A stretch of DNA of 64,000 nt from positions 103,931-167,930 of the forward strand of contig NZ_PPDE01000001.1 in NCBI RefSeq assembly GCF_002959915.1. The letters run 5' to 3'. This document shows, in pieces, positions 17,962 through 27,315 of the stretch. Source of the DNA: Veillonella atypica KON (GTDB lineage: Bacteria > Bacillota > Negativicutes > Veillonellales > Veillonellaceae). Below the pieces are notes generated by a model. That model worked only from the letters and a program-made list of their open reading frames with translations, was not told where the DNA came from and did no database searches. Both the position numbers and the translations under genes were made by a program. Numbering within the stretch: position 1 is the first letter of the stretch; the number at the start of each line of letters is the position of its first letter.

Positions 17962-18402
17962 ATGAATCCTAAAGCATTAGCCTTTGATAAATTTATGAAG
18001 GCAGAAGAAGTAACGGCTTTTGAGCGCAAAGATTTTGATGATGAAGACGGTACAGTCGTATATCGATCCTATATTAAATCACCGCTTTGGGATATGCCGA
18101 TGTTCGTGATCTTAGATAATAGTATTTACAGTGTTATCCGTTTAGTGCTTGGCCCTGAAAAGGTAACAGCACAGAATATGGCGGCCATTAATGCATTGAT
18201 CAATCGTGAGAATGCAATGTATAAAAACTATAAATTCTATATTGATGAACAAGATTCTACATTGTATTTAGATTGCGTATACATGTGTGCTAATGATGAG
18301 TTTATACCAGAGTTGATGTATGCTTTAATGACGTCGATTGTGGATTATATTCCTGAGGCTGTTGGCGATTTGAAAGCTGCTTTTGAAAGCAATGTACAAT
18401 AA
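17962..18402 (+). CDS. YbjN-like protein, second tandem paralogue
   Basis: 146 residues, 9 bases after the previous gene, with GAGG upstream of ATG. The same order of motifs as its neighbour (MPMFVILDNSIYS, FYIDEQDSTLYLD, then a C-terminal helix DYIPEAVGDLKAAFE) marks it as a diverged copy; identity is moderate. Possible heterodimer or chaperone pair. Co-transcription with xpt is likely, as there is no terminator before 18459. Function unknown. Confidence 0.75.
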   Translation: MNPKALAFDKFMKAEEVTAFERKDFDDEDGTVVYRSYIKSPLWDMPMFVILDNSIYSVIRLVLGPEKVTAQNMAAINALINRENAMYKNYKFYIDEQDSTLYLDCVYMCANDEFIPELMYALMTSIVDYIPEAVGDLKAAFESNVQ

Positions 18403-18458
18403 AATATGATATTCCTTATAAGATAGTATATCGTGTGAATAGGGAATAGAATACAAGG

Positions 18459-18491
18459 GACTTCCATACCTATGTGTGGAAGTCTTTTTTT
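18459..18491 (+). terminator. terminator of the xpt / YbjN-like operon
   Basis: GACTTCCA / TGGAAGTC hairpin followed by T7. Confidence 0.88.
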
Positions 18492-18619
18492 ATCAATGTA
18501 CATTCGTATATAATAATTATTATTCGTATCATACTGTGTGATTTTTGATATAAGTACTATATAGTTCGGAATATAACGAACAATTATAAAAACTAATATA
18601 ATTATTATTCGAAAAATGA

Positions 18620-18648
18620 TTGACCGATACAAATTGGTCTGATACAAT
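18620..18648 (+). promoter_or_regulatory. strong promoter of the purE operon leader
   Basis: TTGACC (18620-18625), 17-base spacer, TACAAT (18643-18648). The transcript would begin near 18655, just before the leader peptide's ribosome site. The bases between the preceding terminator and this promoter are AT-rich with no visible feature. Confidence 0.7.
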
Positions 18649-18674
18649 TTAGATACAGATAAGGAGGCGTTATC

Positions 18675-18743
18675 ATGAAGAGACATATGAACCTAACATC
18701 CGTTACTATTATGACTATTTCTGCTAACGCTATCAGTGTGTAA
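18675..18743 (+). CDS. 22-residue leader peptide upstream of purE
   Basis: ATG at 18675 with AAGGAGG 7 bases before it, 22 codons, TAA overlapping the start of a terminator hairpin. The peptide starts MKRHMNLTSV and then is rich in Thr, Ile, Ser, Met and Ala with no purine-related logic in its codons. Promoter, strong ribosome site, tiny frame, terminator and then purE at 18786 is the classical layout of translation-coupled attenuation. A GCGTTA in the ribosome-site region (18667-18672) can pair with TAACGC late in the frame, which could give an alternative fold. Not seen in any family I can name. Confidence 0.55.
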   Translation: MKRHMNLTSVTIMTISANAISV

Positions 18744-18771
18744 ACTCGGCCTTTTTAGGTCGAGTTTTTTT
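18743..18771 (+). terminator. attenuator-like terminator before purE
   Basis: AACTCGGCC / GGTCGAGTT stem (one G-U pair), loop TTTTTA, then T5-T7. It lies between the leader peptide and purE within the presumed transcript, so full-length pur mRNA needs read-through. Confidence 0.8.
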
Positions 18772-18785
18772 ATTAAGGAGGAACA

Positions 18786-19277
18786 ATGAAGGTTGGCATT
18801 ATCATGGGCAGTAAATCTGACCTAGACACGATGAAAAAAGCATCTGCTATATTAGATGAATTCAATATTCCTTATGAAATGGTGATCGCTTCTGCGCATC
18901 GTACACCAGAGGCTGTTAAGTCTTTTGTGGAACGCCTTGAAGCAGAAGAGGCTATCGCTTTTATCGCAGGTGCAGGCGCTGCAGCCCATCTACCTGGCGT
19001 GGTGGCAAGTTTTACAACCGTACCTGTTATCGGTATCCCTCTTAATGCAACCGCATTAAAGGGCATTGATTCCCTCTTGGCAATCGTACAAATGCCGTCT
19101 GGTATGCCAGTAGCAACAATGGCCGTAGATGGTGCAAAAAATGCTGCATTATTTGCAGTACAAATCGGTGCTACTTTCAACAAGGAACTAAAAGAAAAAT
19201 ATGTTGCCTATCGCAAAGATATGGCTGACAAGGTTTTAGCAGATAATGCTGCATTACAAGCAGAATTAAATAAATAA
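18786..19277 (+). CDS. purE: N5-carboxyaminoimidazole ribonucleotide mutase
   Basis: 163 residues, class I length. It converts N5-CAIR to CAIR in purine synthesis. MGSKSDLDTMKKA at the N-terminus and ASAHRTPE, AGAGAAAHLPGVVAS are the PurE signatures, with the conserved His in SAHRTP. AAGGAGG precedes ATG. First structural gene of purE-C-F-M-N-H-D. No purK is present in this window, so the carboxylation partner lies elsewhere or is replaced by bicarbonate. Confidence 0.97.
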   Translation: MKVGIIMGSKSDLDTMKKASAILDEFNIPYEMVIASAHRTPEAVKSFVERLEAEEAIAFIAGAGAAAHLPGVVASFTTVPVIGIPLNATALKGIDSLLAIVQMPSGMPVATMAVDGAKNAALFAVQIGATFNKELKEKYVAYRKDMADKVLADNAALQAELNK

Positions 19278-19301
19278 TTATTACATAGGAGGATTACTAT
19301 C

Positions 19302-20030
19302 ATGGCTAATATCGATTTGGAAAAATTAACACTTTTATACGAAGGCAAAGCAAAACAAGTGTATCAAACAGATGACAAGGAAACATATATTGTTCACTAC
19401 AAAGATGATGCCACTGCATTTAATGGTGAAAAACATGATACTATCCTTGGTAAAGGCGTATTGAATAATAAAATTTCCTCATTCTTCTTTGAATTATTGA
19501 AAAAAGAAGGTGTTCCAACACATTTCGTTCGTCGTGAAGATGACCGTAACCAAACAGTATTGACGTTGAACATTGTTCCTCTAGAAGTTATCGTTCGTAA
19601 TATTGCTGCTGGTTCTATGGCTAAACGTTTTGGCATTGAAGAAGGTACGCCTCTTAAACATCCAATTCTTGAATTCTGCTACAAAAATGATGAACTTGGC
19701 GACCCATTTGCCAACGAATCTCAAATCACAGCTCTTGGTTGGGCTACGCAAGAACAATTGGATAGAATTTCCGAAATTACTATGAAGGTTAACGATATCC
19801 TTAAAAACTTCTTGGCTACTAAGAATGTAACATTAGTTGATTTTAAACTTGAATTTGGTACACATAATGGAGAAGTGTTGCTTGGTGACGAAATTTCTCC
19901 TGATACATGCCGTTTCTGGGATGCAACAACAGGTGAAAAACTCGACAAAGACCGTTTCCGTCGCGACCTTGGCAATATCGAAGAAGCTTATAAAGAAATG
20001 TTATTCCGCTTAACGGGCGAACGTGCATAA
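19302..20030 (+). CDS. purC: SAICAR synthetase
   Basis: 242 residues. It condenses CAIR with aspartate using [16 protein letters not shown] at the N-terminus, [24 protein letters not shown] and [14 protein letters not shown] are all standard PurC motifs. AGGAGG lies 11 bases before ATG, and it follows purE by 24 bases in the same operon. Confidence 0.97.
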   Translation: MANIDLEKLTLLYEGKAKQVYQTDDKETYIVHYKDDATAFNGEKHDTILGKGVLNNKISSFFFELLKKEGVPTHFVRREDDRNQTVLTLNIVPLEVIVRNIAAGSMAKRFGIEEGTPLKHPILEFCYKNDELGDPFANESQITALGWATQEQLDRISEITMKVNDILKNFLATKNVTLVDFKLEFGTHNGEVLLGDEISPDTCRFWDATTGEKLDKDRFRRDLGNIEEAYKEMLFRLTGERA

Positions 20031-20044
20031 CCTGGGGGTTATTG

Positions 20045-21463
20045 ATGAACTACGATCCAATTTTTGACAAATGGCATGAAGAATGTGGCGTCTTTGGTGT
20101 GTTTGACCGCACTGTTGACGTTGCACGATATGTATACTGGGGATTGTTTGCCCTTCAACACCGCGGTCAAGAAAGTGCAGGTATCGCTATTACCGATGGT
20201 AATGAAGTGGCTCTAAAAAAAGGTATGGGTTTATTGACTGAGGCTATCAAGGAATTACCAACATTAAAAAGCCATATGGGGACTGGTCATGTTCGGTATT
20301 CTACAACTGGCTCTAATAACCCACGTAATATTCAACCTCTTGTAATCCATTATCAAGGTGGCCAAATTGCAGTAGCCCATAATGGCAATTTGACGAATGC
20401 TCTAGGCATCCGTCGTCAACTTGAAGCAGATGGTTCCATTTTTCAAACAACTATGGATTCAGAGGTTATCGTAAACTTAATCGCTCGTTCTAAGGCTGAA
20501 ACGCAAGAGGAACGCATTGCTGATGCGGCTCGACAAATCGAAGGGGCCTTCTCCTTGGTTATTACAACTAATGACTCTCTCGTTGGGGTTCGCGATCCTC
20601 AAGGCTTTAGACCTCTTTGCTTGGGCAAGACTGAACATGGCTATGTGTTATCTAGTGAAAGCTGTGCTTTTGATGCTATAAAGGCTGAATTTATTCGGGA
20701 TATTGACCCAGGTGAGATGGTTATTATCGATGATCGTGGTGTGCGCAGCACAATCTATGCAGAACCTCAAAAAATTGATAAAAAACTTTGTGTCTTTGAA
20801 TATATTTATTTTGCGCGCTCCGATAGTAAAATTGATGGCCAATCTGTATATGAAACACGACTCAATATGGGACGTGAACTATATAATGAAACTAAATATG
20901 ATGCAGATATCGTCATGTCTATTCCAGACTCTGGCACGACAGCTGCTCTTGGATATGCTCGTGCGTCGGGCATCCCTTTTGCAGAAGGTTTGATTAAAAA
21001 TCGATACAGTGGACGTACATTTATCAAACCTAATCAAGAAGAACGGGAACTAGCTGTGCGCATGAAGCTAAATGCTATGCCAGAGGTTGTAGGCGGTAAA
21101 CGTATTGTATTAATCGATGACTCTATCGTGCGTGGTACCACAAGCGGCCTTATCGTTAAGATGTTAAAAGAGGCAGGTGCTAAGGAAATCTATATGTGTG
21201 TTAGCTCGCCGGCTATCGAATATTCTTGTCACTATGGTATTGATACGTCGGTTCGTAAAGAATTGATTGCGGCCACACACACAATCGAAGAAATTAAAGA
21301 TTATATTAAGGCAGATAAATTGCATTATCTATCAAAAGAAGGCTTGTGCCGAGCTATTAGCGGCGTGCCAGAAGCGGATTTATGTTTCGCTTGTTTCAAT
21401 GGCGATTACAGGGTAGATGTGCCTACAGAACAAGAGGAAGGGGTCAAATATGTGCTCGAATAA
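20045..21463 (+). CDS. purF: amidophosphoribosyltransferase
   Basis: 472 residues from ATG 20045 (GGGGG 6 bases upstream); the TTG one codon earlier is less likely. Committed step of purine synthesis: PRPP plus glutamine to phosphoribosylamine. A short propeptide precedes the nucleophile Cys14 (EECGVFGVF), which must become N-terminal by processing; ALQHRGQESAG is the glutaminase motif and VLIDDSIVRGTTS the PRPP loop. The C-terminus contains conserved cysteines of the Fe-S type of Bacillus PurF (CVSSP, CYG-like). It overlaps purM by 14 bases. Confidence 0.96.
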   Translation: MNYDPIFDKWHEECGVFGVFDRTVDVARYVYWGLFALQHRGQESAGIAITDGNEVALKKGMGLLTEAIKELPTLKSHMGTGHVRYSTTGSNNPRNIQPLVIHYQGGQIAVAHNGNLTNALGIRRQLEADGSIFQTTMDSEVIVNLIARSKAETQEERIADAARQIEGAFSLVITTNDSLVGVRDPQGFRPLCLGKTEHGYVLSSESCAFDAIKAEFIRDIDPGEMVIIDDRGVRSTIYAEPQKIDKKLCVFEYIYFARSDSKIDGQSVYETRLNMGRELYNETKYDADIVMSIPDSGTTAALGYARASGIPFAEGLIKNRYSGRTFIKPNQEERELAVRMKLNAMPEVVGGKRIVLIDDSIVRGTTSGLIVKMLKEAGAKEIYMCVSSPAIEYSCHYGIDTSVRKELIAATHTIEEIKDYIKADKLHYLSKEGLCRAISGVPEADLCFACFNGDYRVDVPTEQEEGVKYVLE

Positions 21464-22511
21464 AACAGGATTAACCTATCGTGATGCAGGTGTAGATATC
21501 GATGCCGGTAATAAAGCCGTAGAGTTGATGAAAGAATCCGTAAAAAGAACATACACAGCAGGTGTTGTAGGTGATTTAGGTGGCTTTGGTGGCCTATACT
21601 CCTTGGCAGGTCATTCCATGGAGGAACCAATGCTCGTATCTGGCACAGACGGTGTTGGCACAAAATTGCGCCTCGCTATCATGATGGATAAACATGATAC
21701 GATTGGACAAGACTGTGTGGCCATGAGTGTAAATGATATTCTTGTGCAAGGAGCAACGCCTCTGTTCTTCTTAGACTATGTAGCGGTTGGTAAACTTGAT
21801 CCAGTACAAGTCGCTGATATCGTACGTGGCGTCGCTAATGCTTGTGAAGAATCAGGTTGTGCTCTCCTTGGTGGGGAAACAGCTGAGATGGCTGGTTTCT
21901 ATGGTGAAGGTGACTATGATGTGGCAGGTTTTGCCGTAGGTATTGTAGATCGTCCTAAACTGATTACAGGTGAACATATTAAATCTGGTGATGTCATTCT
22001 TGGTTTGCCATCCTCCGGTGTTCATTCCAATGGGTTCTCCTTAGTTCGTAAAATCGTTTTCGACCATAAGGGTTTCTCTATAGATCAAGACATTCCAGAA
22101 TTTGGTAAAACCCTTGGCGAAGAACTATTAACACCAACACGCTTGTATCCTAAAGCTGTATTACCGTTGATTAAAGAAAACTATATCAAAGGTATGGTTC
22201 ATATCACAGGCGGTGGTTTCTATGAAAATATTCCACGCGTACTACCAAATGGCGTAACTGCTGAGGTAGATTGTGATACATGGCCACGCCTTCCTGTGTT
22301 TACAAAATTGCAAGAATGGGGCAATGTGGATTGGCATGAAATGTACCGTACGTTTAACATGGGTATCGGTATGATTCTCATCGTCGATGCCGATGATGTA
22401 GATACGGTGAAAGCTAATCTTGAAAGCCGAAATGAAGCAGTATATGAAATTGGTCGTATCGTTGCAGGCAAAGGTCCTGTTGTCGTAAAAGGGGCGGTAT
22501 TTAATGACTAA
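21450..22511 (+). CDS. purM: phosphoribosylaminoimidazole synthetase (AIR synthase)
   Basis: 353 residues. ATG 21450 has AAGGGG just upstream and lies inside the end of purF (14-base overlap), indicating translational coupling; an earlier in-frame start at 21417 is deeper inside purF and unlikely. TYRDAGVDIDAGNKAVE, SGTDGVGTKLR and GGETAEMAGFY are the AIRS signatures. It closes the imidazole ring of AIR with ATP. Confidence 0.96.
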   Translation: MCSNKTGLTYRDAGVDIDAGNKAVELMKESVKRTYTAGVVGDLGGFGGLYSLAGHSMEEPMLVSGTDGVGTKLRLAIMMDKHDTIGQDCVAMSVNDILVQGATPLFFLDYVAVGKLDPVQVADIVRGVANACEESGCALLGGETAEMAGFYGEGDYDVAGFAVGIVDRPKLITGEHIKSGDVILGLPSSGVHSNGFSLVRKIVFDHKGFSIDQDIPEFGKTLGEELLTPTRLYPKAVLPLIKENYIKGMVHITGGGFYENIPRVLPNGVTAEVDCDTWPRLPVFTKLQEWGNVDWHEMYRTFNMGIGMILIVDADDVDTVKANLESRNEAVYEIGRIVAGKGPVVVKGAVFND

Positions 22512-23124
22512 TTCCGTATCTAAAAAGCGTCTTGCTCTATTTGCCAGTGGTAGAGGCTCAAATGGCGAAGCCTTGTACAAGGCGATGCAAGAGGGGCTTA
22601 TCAATGGCGAGTTTGTCGTTATTATTACAGACCATGCAGATGCAGGTATTGTAGAACGCTCTAAAGGATGGGGTATTCCACTCATTGCTATTGAACGTAG
22701 TCAATTTGATTCAAAACAAGCCTTCGAACAAGCTCAATTGGATGCTCTTGAGCCGTATTGTGTTGATGGTATTGTGTTGGCAGGCTACATGCGTATTGTA
22801 GGGACCGGCCTTATTGCTCGCTATGAGCATAAGATTTTAAATATTCATCCTGCTCTATTGCCATCCTTTCCAGGGCTTCATGGTCATCAACAGGCTATTG
22901 ATGCGGGCGTAAAAGTAACTGGTTGTACCGTTCACTTTGTGGATGCTGGTATGGATACAGGACCTATCATCATGCAAAATACGGTTTCTGTATATCCAGA
23001 TGATACAGAGGATACTTTGTCCGAACGATTATTGCCCGTAGAACATGCGACCTATCGTGAAGCACTTCGCTTGTTCTGTGAAGATGCATTACGTATAGAA
23101 GGACGCATTGTACATTATATTTAG
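22504..23124 (+). CDS. purN: phosphoribosylglycinamide formyltransferase (folate-dependent)
   Basis: 206 residues. ATG overlaps the purM stop by 8 bases. FASGRGSNGEAL at the N-terminus, the catalytic ILNIHPALLPSFPG (Asn-His) and GCTVHFVDAGMDTGPII with the catalytic Asp identify the 10-formyl-THF dependent GAR transformylase. It formylates GAR to FGAR, the substrate of PurL. Confidence 0.96.
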   Translation: MTNSVSKKRLALFASGRGSNGEALYKAMQEGLINGEFVVIITDHADAGIVERSKGWGIPLIAIERSQFDSKQAFEQAQLDALEPYCVDGIVLAGYMRIVGTGLIARYEHKILNIHPALLPSFPGLHGHQQAIDAGVKVTGCTVHFVDAGMDTGPIIMQNTVSVYPDDTEDTLSERLLPVEHATYREALRLFCEDALRIEGRIVHYI

Positions 23125-23132
23125 GAGGAACG

Positions 23133-24662
23133 ATGATTCAAAACGCATTACTTAGTGTTTCTGATAAAACAGGTATTGTCGACTTTGCCAAAGGTCTTGT
23201 AGACTTAGGGGTGACTATCTATTCTACAGGTGGCACGTTGAAAGCTATTTCTGATGCAGGCGTTCCTGCAAAGGCTGTAGAATCTCTTACCGGTTTTCCT
23301 GAAATGATGGATGGTCGTGTAAAGACGTTACATCCAAAGGTACATGGTGGCATCTTAGCGATTCGTGATAATGCAAAGCATCAAGCTGCTATGGAAGAAC
23401 ACGGTATTTTACCTATCGATTTAGTGGTTGTAAATTTATATCCTTTCCGCGAAACGATTGCAAAACCAAATGTTTCATTAGAAGATGCTATTGAAAATAT
23501 AGATATTGGGGGCCCGACTATGGTGCGTTCTGCGGCTAAAAATAATGCATATGTAGGCATTGTGGTTAACCCTGATCACTATGATGAAATTCTAGAAATG
23601 CTTAAAACGAATGGCGCGTTGACCCAAGAGTATCGTTTTGCACTCGCTAAAGAAGCATTTGCTCATACTGCAGCATATGATACGGCGATTGCTAATTATA
23701 TGAGTGGTGTTATTGGAGAAGGCCCTACACCTCCTGAATATTTAAGTGCTTATGAAAAGGTTATGGACCTTCGTTATGGCGAAAATCCTCATCAAAAGGC
23801 AGCTTTTTATAAAGAAATTGGCAAGGCTCACGGCATGGGGGCATTAAAACAACTACACGGTAAGGAATTATCTTATAACAATATCGTCGATATGGAAGCT
23901 GCGTGGAATATGGTGTGGGAATTTACGGATCCAGCTGCATGTATTATTAAACATACTAATCCATGCGGTGCCGCAACGGCATCCACATTGCACGATGCGT
24001 ATGTCAATGCCTATGAAGCCGATTCTGTATCCGCTTTTGGTGGCATCGTTGCGTTAAATCGCGAAGTTGATGCGGCCACTGCCGAAGAAATGAGCAAGAT
24101 TTTCTTAGAAGTTATCATGGCGCCAGCTTTCACAAAGGAAGCGCTAGATATTTTGGAAGCGAAGAAAAATATTCGTCTCATCGAGTTATCTAAGCCTGAA
24201 TCTGGCCAAGTAACTGTGAAAAAGGTGTCTGGCGGTATGCTCGTACAAACGGAAGATGACATCGTAGAAGACCGTGCTAATTATAAGGTTGTTACAAAGG
24301 CGCAACCTACGGAAGAACAATGGAAAGCTCTTGAATTTGCATGGAAGCTTGTAAAGCATGTAAAGTCCAATGCTATCTTAATCTCCAATGAAAAACGGAC
24401 ACTCGGTGTTGGTGCCGGTCAAATGAATCGCGTTGGATCGGCTAAAATTGCCCTTGAACAAGCTGGAGAGGCTGCAAAAGGGGCTGTTCTTGCATCTGAT
24501 GCGTTCTTCCCATTTGGCGATACCGTAGAAACAGCGGCTAAACATGGTATAGCTGCTATTATCCAACCAGGTGGTTCTATCCGTGATGAAGAATCCATTA
24601 AGGCTGCTGATGAAGCAGGTATTGCGATGGTATTTACAGGCATTCGTCATTTTAAACATTAG
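23133..24662 (+). CDS. purH: bifunctional AICAR transformylase / IMP cyclohydrolase
   Basis: 509 residues, usual length. The N-terminal IMP cyclohydrolase (MGS-like) domain has STGGT and GRVKTLHPKVHGG; the AICAR transformylase follows, with LRYGENPHQKAAFY, KHTNPCGAA and FGGIVALN. It carries out the last two steps to IMP. GGAGGAACG precedes ATG, 8 bases after purN. Confidence 0.96.
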   Translation: MIQNALLSVSDKTGIVDFAKGLVDLGVTIYSTGGTLKAISDAGVPAKAVESLTGFPEMMDGRVKTLHPKVHGGILAIRDNAKHQAAMEEHGILPIDLVVVNLYPFRETIAKPNVSLEDAIENIDIGGPTMVRSAAKNNAYVGIVVNPDHYDEILEMLKTNGALTQEYRFALAKEAFAHTAAYDTAIANYMSGVIGEGPTPPEYLSAYEKVMDLRYGENPHQKAAFYKEIGKAHGMGALKQLHGKELSYNNIVDMEAAWNMVWEFTDPAACIIKHTNPCGAATASTLHDAYVNAYEADSVSAFGGIVALNREVDAATAEEMSKIFLEVIMAPAFTKEALDILEAKKNIRLIELSKPESGQVTVKKVSGGMLVQTEDDIVEDRANYKVVTKAQPTEEQWKALEFAWKLVKHVKSNAILISNEKRTLGVGAGQMNRVGSAKIALEQAGEAAKGAVLASDAFFPFGDTVETAAKHGIAAIIQPGGSIRDEESIKAADEAGIAMVFTGIRHFKH

Positions 24663-24670
24663 AGGTAACT

Positions 24671-25933
24671 ATGAAGGTTTGCGTAATCGGTAATGGCGGC
24701 CGCGAACACGCTATAGCGTGGCGTTTATCCATCAGTCCGAGTGTAGAAAAGGTGTATGCCGTTCCTGGCAGTGCAGCTATGAAAAATTGTGCTGAACTAG
24801 TAGGCATTGATTGGTCTCATACGGATCATCTTATCCGTTTTTTGAAAGATAATAAGGTGGACCTTGTTGTTGTAGGTCCTGAAGCGCCTCTTGTGGCAGG
24901 TCTTGCAGATGCGTTGCATGAAGCAGGAATCCCTGTGTTTGGGCCTTCCAAGGCGGCTGCTCAATTGGAAGGTTCTAAGGTCTTTGCTAAAGATCTTATG
25001 AAAAAATATAATATCCCTACAGCTGCTTACGGTGTATTCTCCAATGTAGATGAAGCAAAACAATTCATCGCCAAAACCGGAGCACCTATTGTGGTGAAAG
25101 CAGATGGCCTAGCAGCTGGCAAGGGTGTTGTAGTGGCAATGACTGTTGAAGAAGCTAATGCAGCAGTTGATGACATGCTAAGTGGAAATCGCTTTGGTGA
25201 GGCTGGCAGTACCGTTGTTATCGAAGAATTTATGGAAGGTGAAGAAGCGAGCCTTCTTGCCTTTGTAGATGGTAAGACCGTAGTTCCTATGATTGCCTCT
25301 CAAGACCATAAGCGCATCTTTGATGGTGATAAGGGTCCTAATACAGGCGGTATGGGAACCTATGCACCAGCACCTGTGCTAACTGATGCATTGCGCGATG
25401 AAGCCATGAAGACCATTTTAGAGCCTATGGTAGCAGCCATGGCAAAGGAAGGTATGCCATATGTGGGCTGTCTTTATGCAGGCCTTATGATTACCAATGA
25501 AGGTCCGAAGGTGGTAGAATTTAATGCACGCTTTGGCGATCCAGAGACACAAGTGGTATTACCATTGTTGGAAGGTGATTTGGGCCAAATTATGATGGCC
25601 TGTGCTACAGGTACATTACAATCTAATATGGTGAAATGGAAAGACTCTTCTGCTGCCTGTGTCATTCTCGCTTCAAAAGGCTATCCAGAAACCTCGTCTA
25701 AAGGCGATGTCATCTTAGGTGAACTTGTACAATATGATACATCCATCATTTTCCATTCTGGTACGAAGTTAGAAGGTGACCATTATGTCACGAATGGTGG
25801 TCGTGTTCTTGGCGTTGTGGGGCTGGGTAAGGATTTGCGAACCGCTTTAGACCGTGCCTATGAGCGCGTTGATCATATTACATTTAAGGGCATGCAATAT
25901 CGTAAGGATATTGGCGCAAAAGCTTTCAAATAA
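24671..25933 (+). CDS. purD: phosphoribosylamine-glycine ligase (GAR synthetase)
   Basis: 420 residues, ATP-grasp enzyme. [13 protein letters not shown] (N-terminal), [29 protein letters not shown] and [13 protein letters not shown] are PurD signatures. It ligates glycine to phosphoribosylamine. Last gene of the operon, 8 bases after purH, followed by a terminator. purB is absent from the window. Confidence 0.97.
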   Translation: MKVCVIGNGGREHAIAWRLSISPSVEKVYAVPGSAAMKNCAELVGIDWSHTDHLIRFLKDNKVDLVVVGPEAPLVAGLADALHEAGIPVFGPSKAAAQLEGSKVFAKDLMKKYNIPTAAYGVFSNVDEAKQFIAKTGAPIVVKADGLAAGKGVVVAMTVEEANAAVDDMLSGNRFGEAGSTVVIEEFMEGEEASLLAFVDGKTVVPMIASQDHKRIFDGDKGPNTGGMGTYAPAPVLTDALRDEAMKTILEPMVAAMAKEGMPYVGCLYAGLMITNEGPKVVEFNARFGDPETQVVLPLLEGDLGQIMMACATGTLQSNMVKWKDSSAACVILASKGYPETSSKGDVILGELVQYDTSIIFHSGTKLEGDHYVTNGGRVLGVVGLGKDLRTALDRAYERVDHITFKGMQYRKDIGAKAFK

Positions 25934-25938
25934 TACAT

Positions 25939-25983
25939 AATCCCCTATACTATATGCGTATGCATACGGTGTAGGGGATTTTT
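25939..25983 (+). terminator. terminator of the pur operon
   Basis: AATCCCCTATAC / GTGTAGGGGATT stem, with the palindrome GTATGCATAC in the loop, then TTT. Confidence 0.88.
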
Positions 25984-26009
25984 ATTGCCTATAATTTAGT
26001 ATGTACCCG

Positions 26010-26062
26010 TGATATAATAATATCGATATACATAGAAACACCAATGTAGATGACATTTGGTG
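26010..26062 (+). promoter_or_regulatory. extended -10 promoter and inverted repeat upstream of the men operon
   Basis: TGATATAAT (26010-26018) is an extended -10 with no good -35. Just downstream CACCAATGT (26039-26047) and ACATTTGGTG (26053-26062) form an inverted repeat (one bulge) 42 bases before menF, within the presumed 5' leader; it could bind a repressor or fold in the RNA. menF has no clear Shine-Dalgarno. Confidence 0.5.
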
Positions 26063-26104
26063 AAGTAATAGAGTCTGTTTTCTTTGTAATAGCGATATAC
26101 CATT

Positions 26105-27247
26105 ATGATTTATAATAAAGAACCGTTACAACTGAATAGTCCTGTAGCCTTTTGGCTTAATTTCCCCAATGAGGAACGTGTTTTTTGGGTGGACCGGCAA
26201 AGTAATCGTATTGTTGTAGGCGCTAAACGTCTAGCCACAGTTAAAGATGATGAGGACCGCCATAATTATGCGTATGTATTTTATGGGGATACTTTTTTTG
26301 ACACATCAAAGGATTCTAAGTGGTCGGGAATGGGGCATGAAATGATTGCGTTCACCCATTACTACATCGTAGAAAATGGAGAAGCCTTTTATTTGCATGC
26401 TGGTGAAAGTGTTAGCATCGAAGATATAGAAGTGCCTCATATTCGTCATGATTTCCGTGAAACTAGTGATGATAAAGGCGATTGGGACCGCTTGATGAAT
26501 GCCATTTCAGATGGCATCGGCCGTGGAGAGATGACAAAGGTGGTCGCATCCCGTGAAGTGCAATTCACAAGTGATACACCGTTTAATGTGGCGAGTATCT
26601 TGGCCAATTTGGTTGAAAATAATCCGAACTGTTTCATCTTTGGCTATGAGAAGGATGGGCGCACCTTTGTGGGGGCCTCTCCTGAAATTTTGGTGCGTCA
26701 TCGTGGTAGCGAAATTCTTAGCTATGCACTGGCTGGAACCGCGCTAAAGGATGGCCCTGATGCGTGGACTAAGGAACAGTTGCTAAGTGATAAGAAAAAT
26801 CTCTTTGAACATAATATCGTCCGTGACCGTATCGTGAACACGATGAAGCAAATCACTCCAGACGTTACGGTGGGGGAAACTGGTATTATGGAGCTAGCTC
26901 ATCTCTATCATTTACGTACCATTATTACTGCAAAAGATAGCACAAAATCTCTCGTAGAATGGGCAAAATTACTACATCCAACACCGGCTCTTGGTGGTGA
27001 ACCACGAGAGAAGGCGATGGCTCTCTTAGAAACATACGAAGCTCATGAGCGCGGTATGTACGCTGCACCATTTGGTTTTATGAAGGATATGGGGGATGGC
27101 ATTGTTGTCGTTGCCATTCGTTCCGCTTTGATTATGGATAATATTCTCTATGCCTATGCAGGATGTGGTGTGGTTGCCGATTCTGATGCGGATGAAGAAT
27201 ATATAGAGACTAATAATAAAATGCGTACTATTCTAGATGCATTGTAA
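26105..27247 (+). CDS. menF: isochorismate synthase
   Basis: 380 residues, shorter than the 430-460 usual for MenF because the N-terminal region is compact. The C-terminal chorismate-binding core is complete: REVQF, FGYEKDGRTFVGASPEILV, ALAGTALKDG, HNIVRDRIVN, HPTPALGGEPREKAM, ERGMYAAPFGF and the final CGVVADSDADEEYIETNNK. It turns chorismate to isochorismate, first step of menaquinone synthesis. Neighbours menD-H-B-E-C settle MenF over a siderophore EntC. The ATG at 26105 has no strong ribosome site. Confidence 0.9.
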   Translation: MIYNKEPLQLNSPVAFWLNFPNEERVFWVDRQSNRIVVGAKRLATVKDDEDRHNYAYVFYGDTFFDTSKDSKWSGMGHEMIAFTHYYIVENGEAFYLHAGESVSIEDIEVPHIRHDFRETSDDKGDWDRLMNAISDGIGRGEMTKVVASREVQFTSDTPFNVASILANLVENNPNCFIFGYEKDGRTFVGASPEILVRHRGSEILSYALAGTALKDGPDAWTKEQLLSDKKNLFEHNIVRDRIVNTMKQITPDVTVGETGIMELAHLYHLRTIITAKDSTKSLVEWAKLLHPTPALGGEPREKAMALLETYEAHERGMYAAPFGFMKDMGDGIVVVAIRSALIMDNILYAYAGCGVVADSDADEEYIETNNKMRTILDAL

Positions 27248-27275
27248 ATGGTAAAGATCTAGTGCGAAAAAATAT

Positions 27276-27296
27276 GATGAGGAATATATCCTCATC
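27276..27296 (+). repeat. small perfect hairpin between menF and menD
   Basis: GATGAGGA, loop ATATA, TCCTCATC (8-bp perfect stem), with no T-tract. It lies 20 bases before the menD ribosome site in a 68-base gap, and may protect the 3' end of a processed menF mRNA or tune menD translation. Confidence 0.45.
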
Positions 27297-27315
27297 TATA
27301 TTACGGAGAAATTAC

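Noticed and set aside
18403..18785. Possible purine riboswitch before purE
   Set aside because: The transcript seems to begin near 18655 and the leader is filled by a ribosome site, short frame and terminator. No purine aptamer core was seen.
22242..22685. 147-codon antisense frame across purM/purN
   Set aside because: It overlaps two conserved genes and has no ribosome site.
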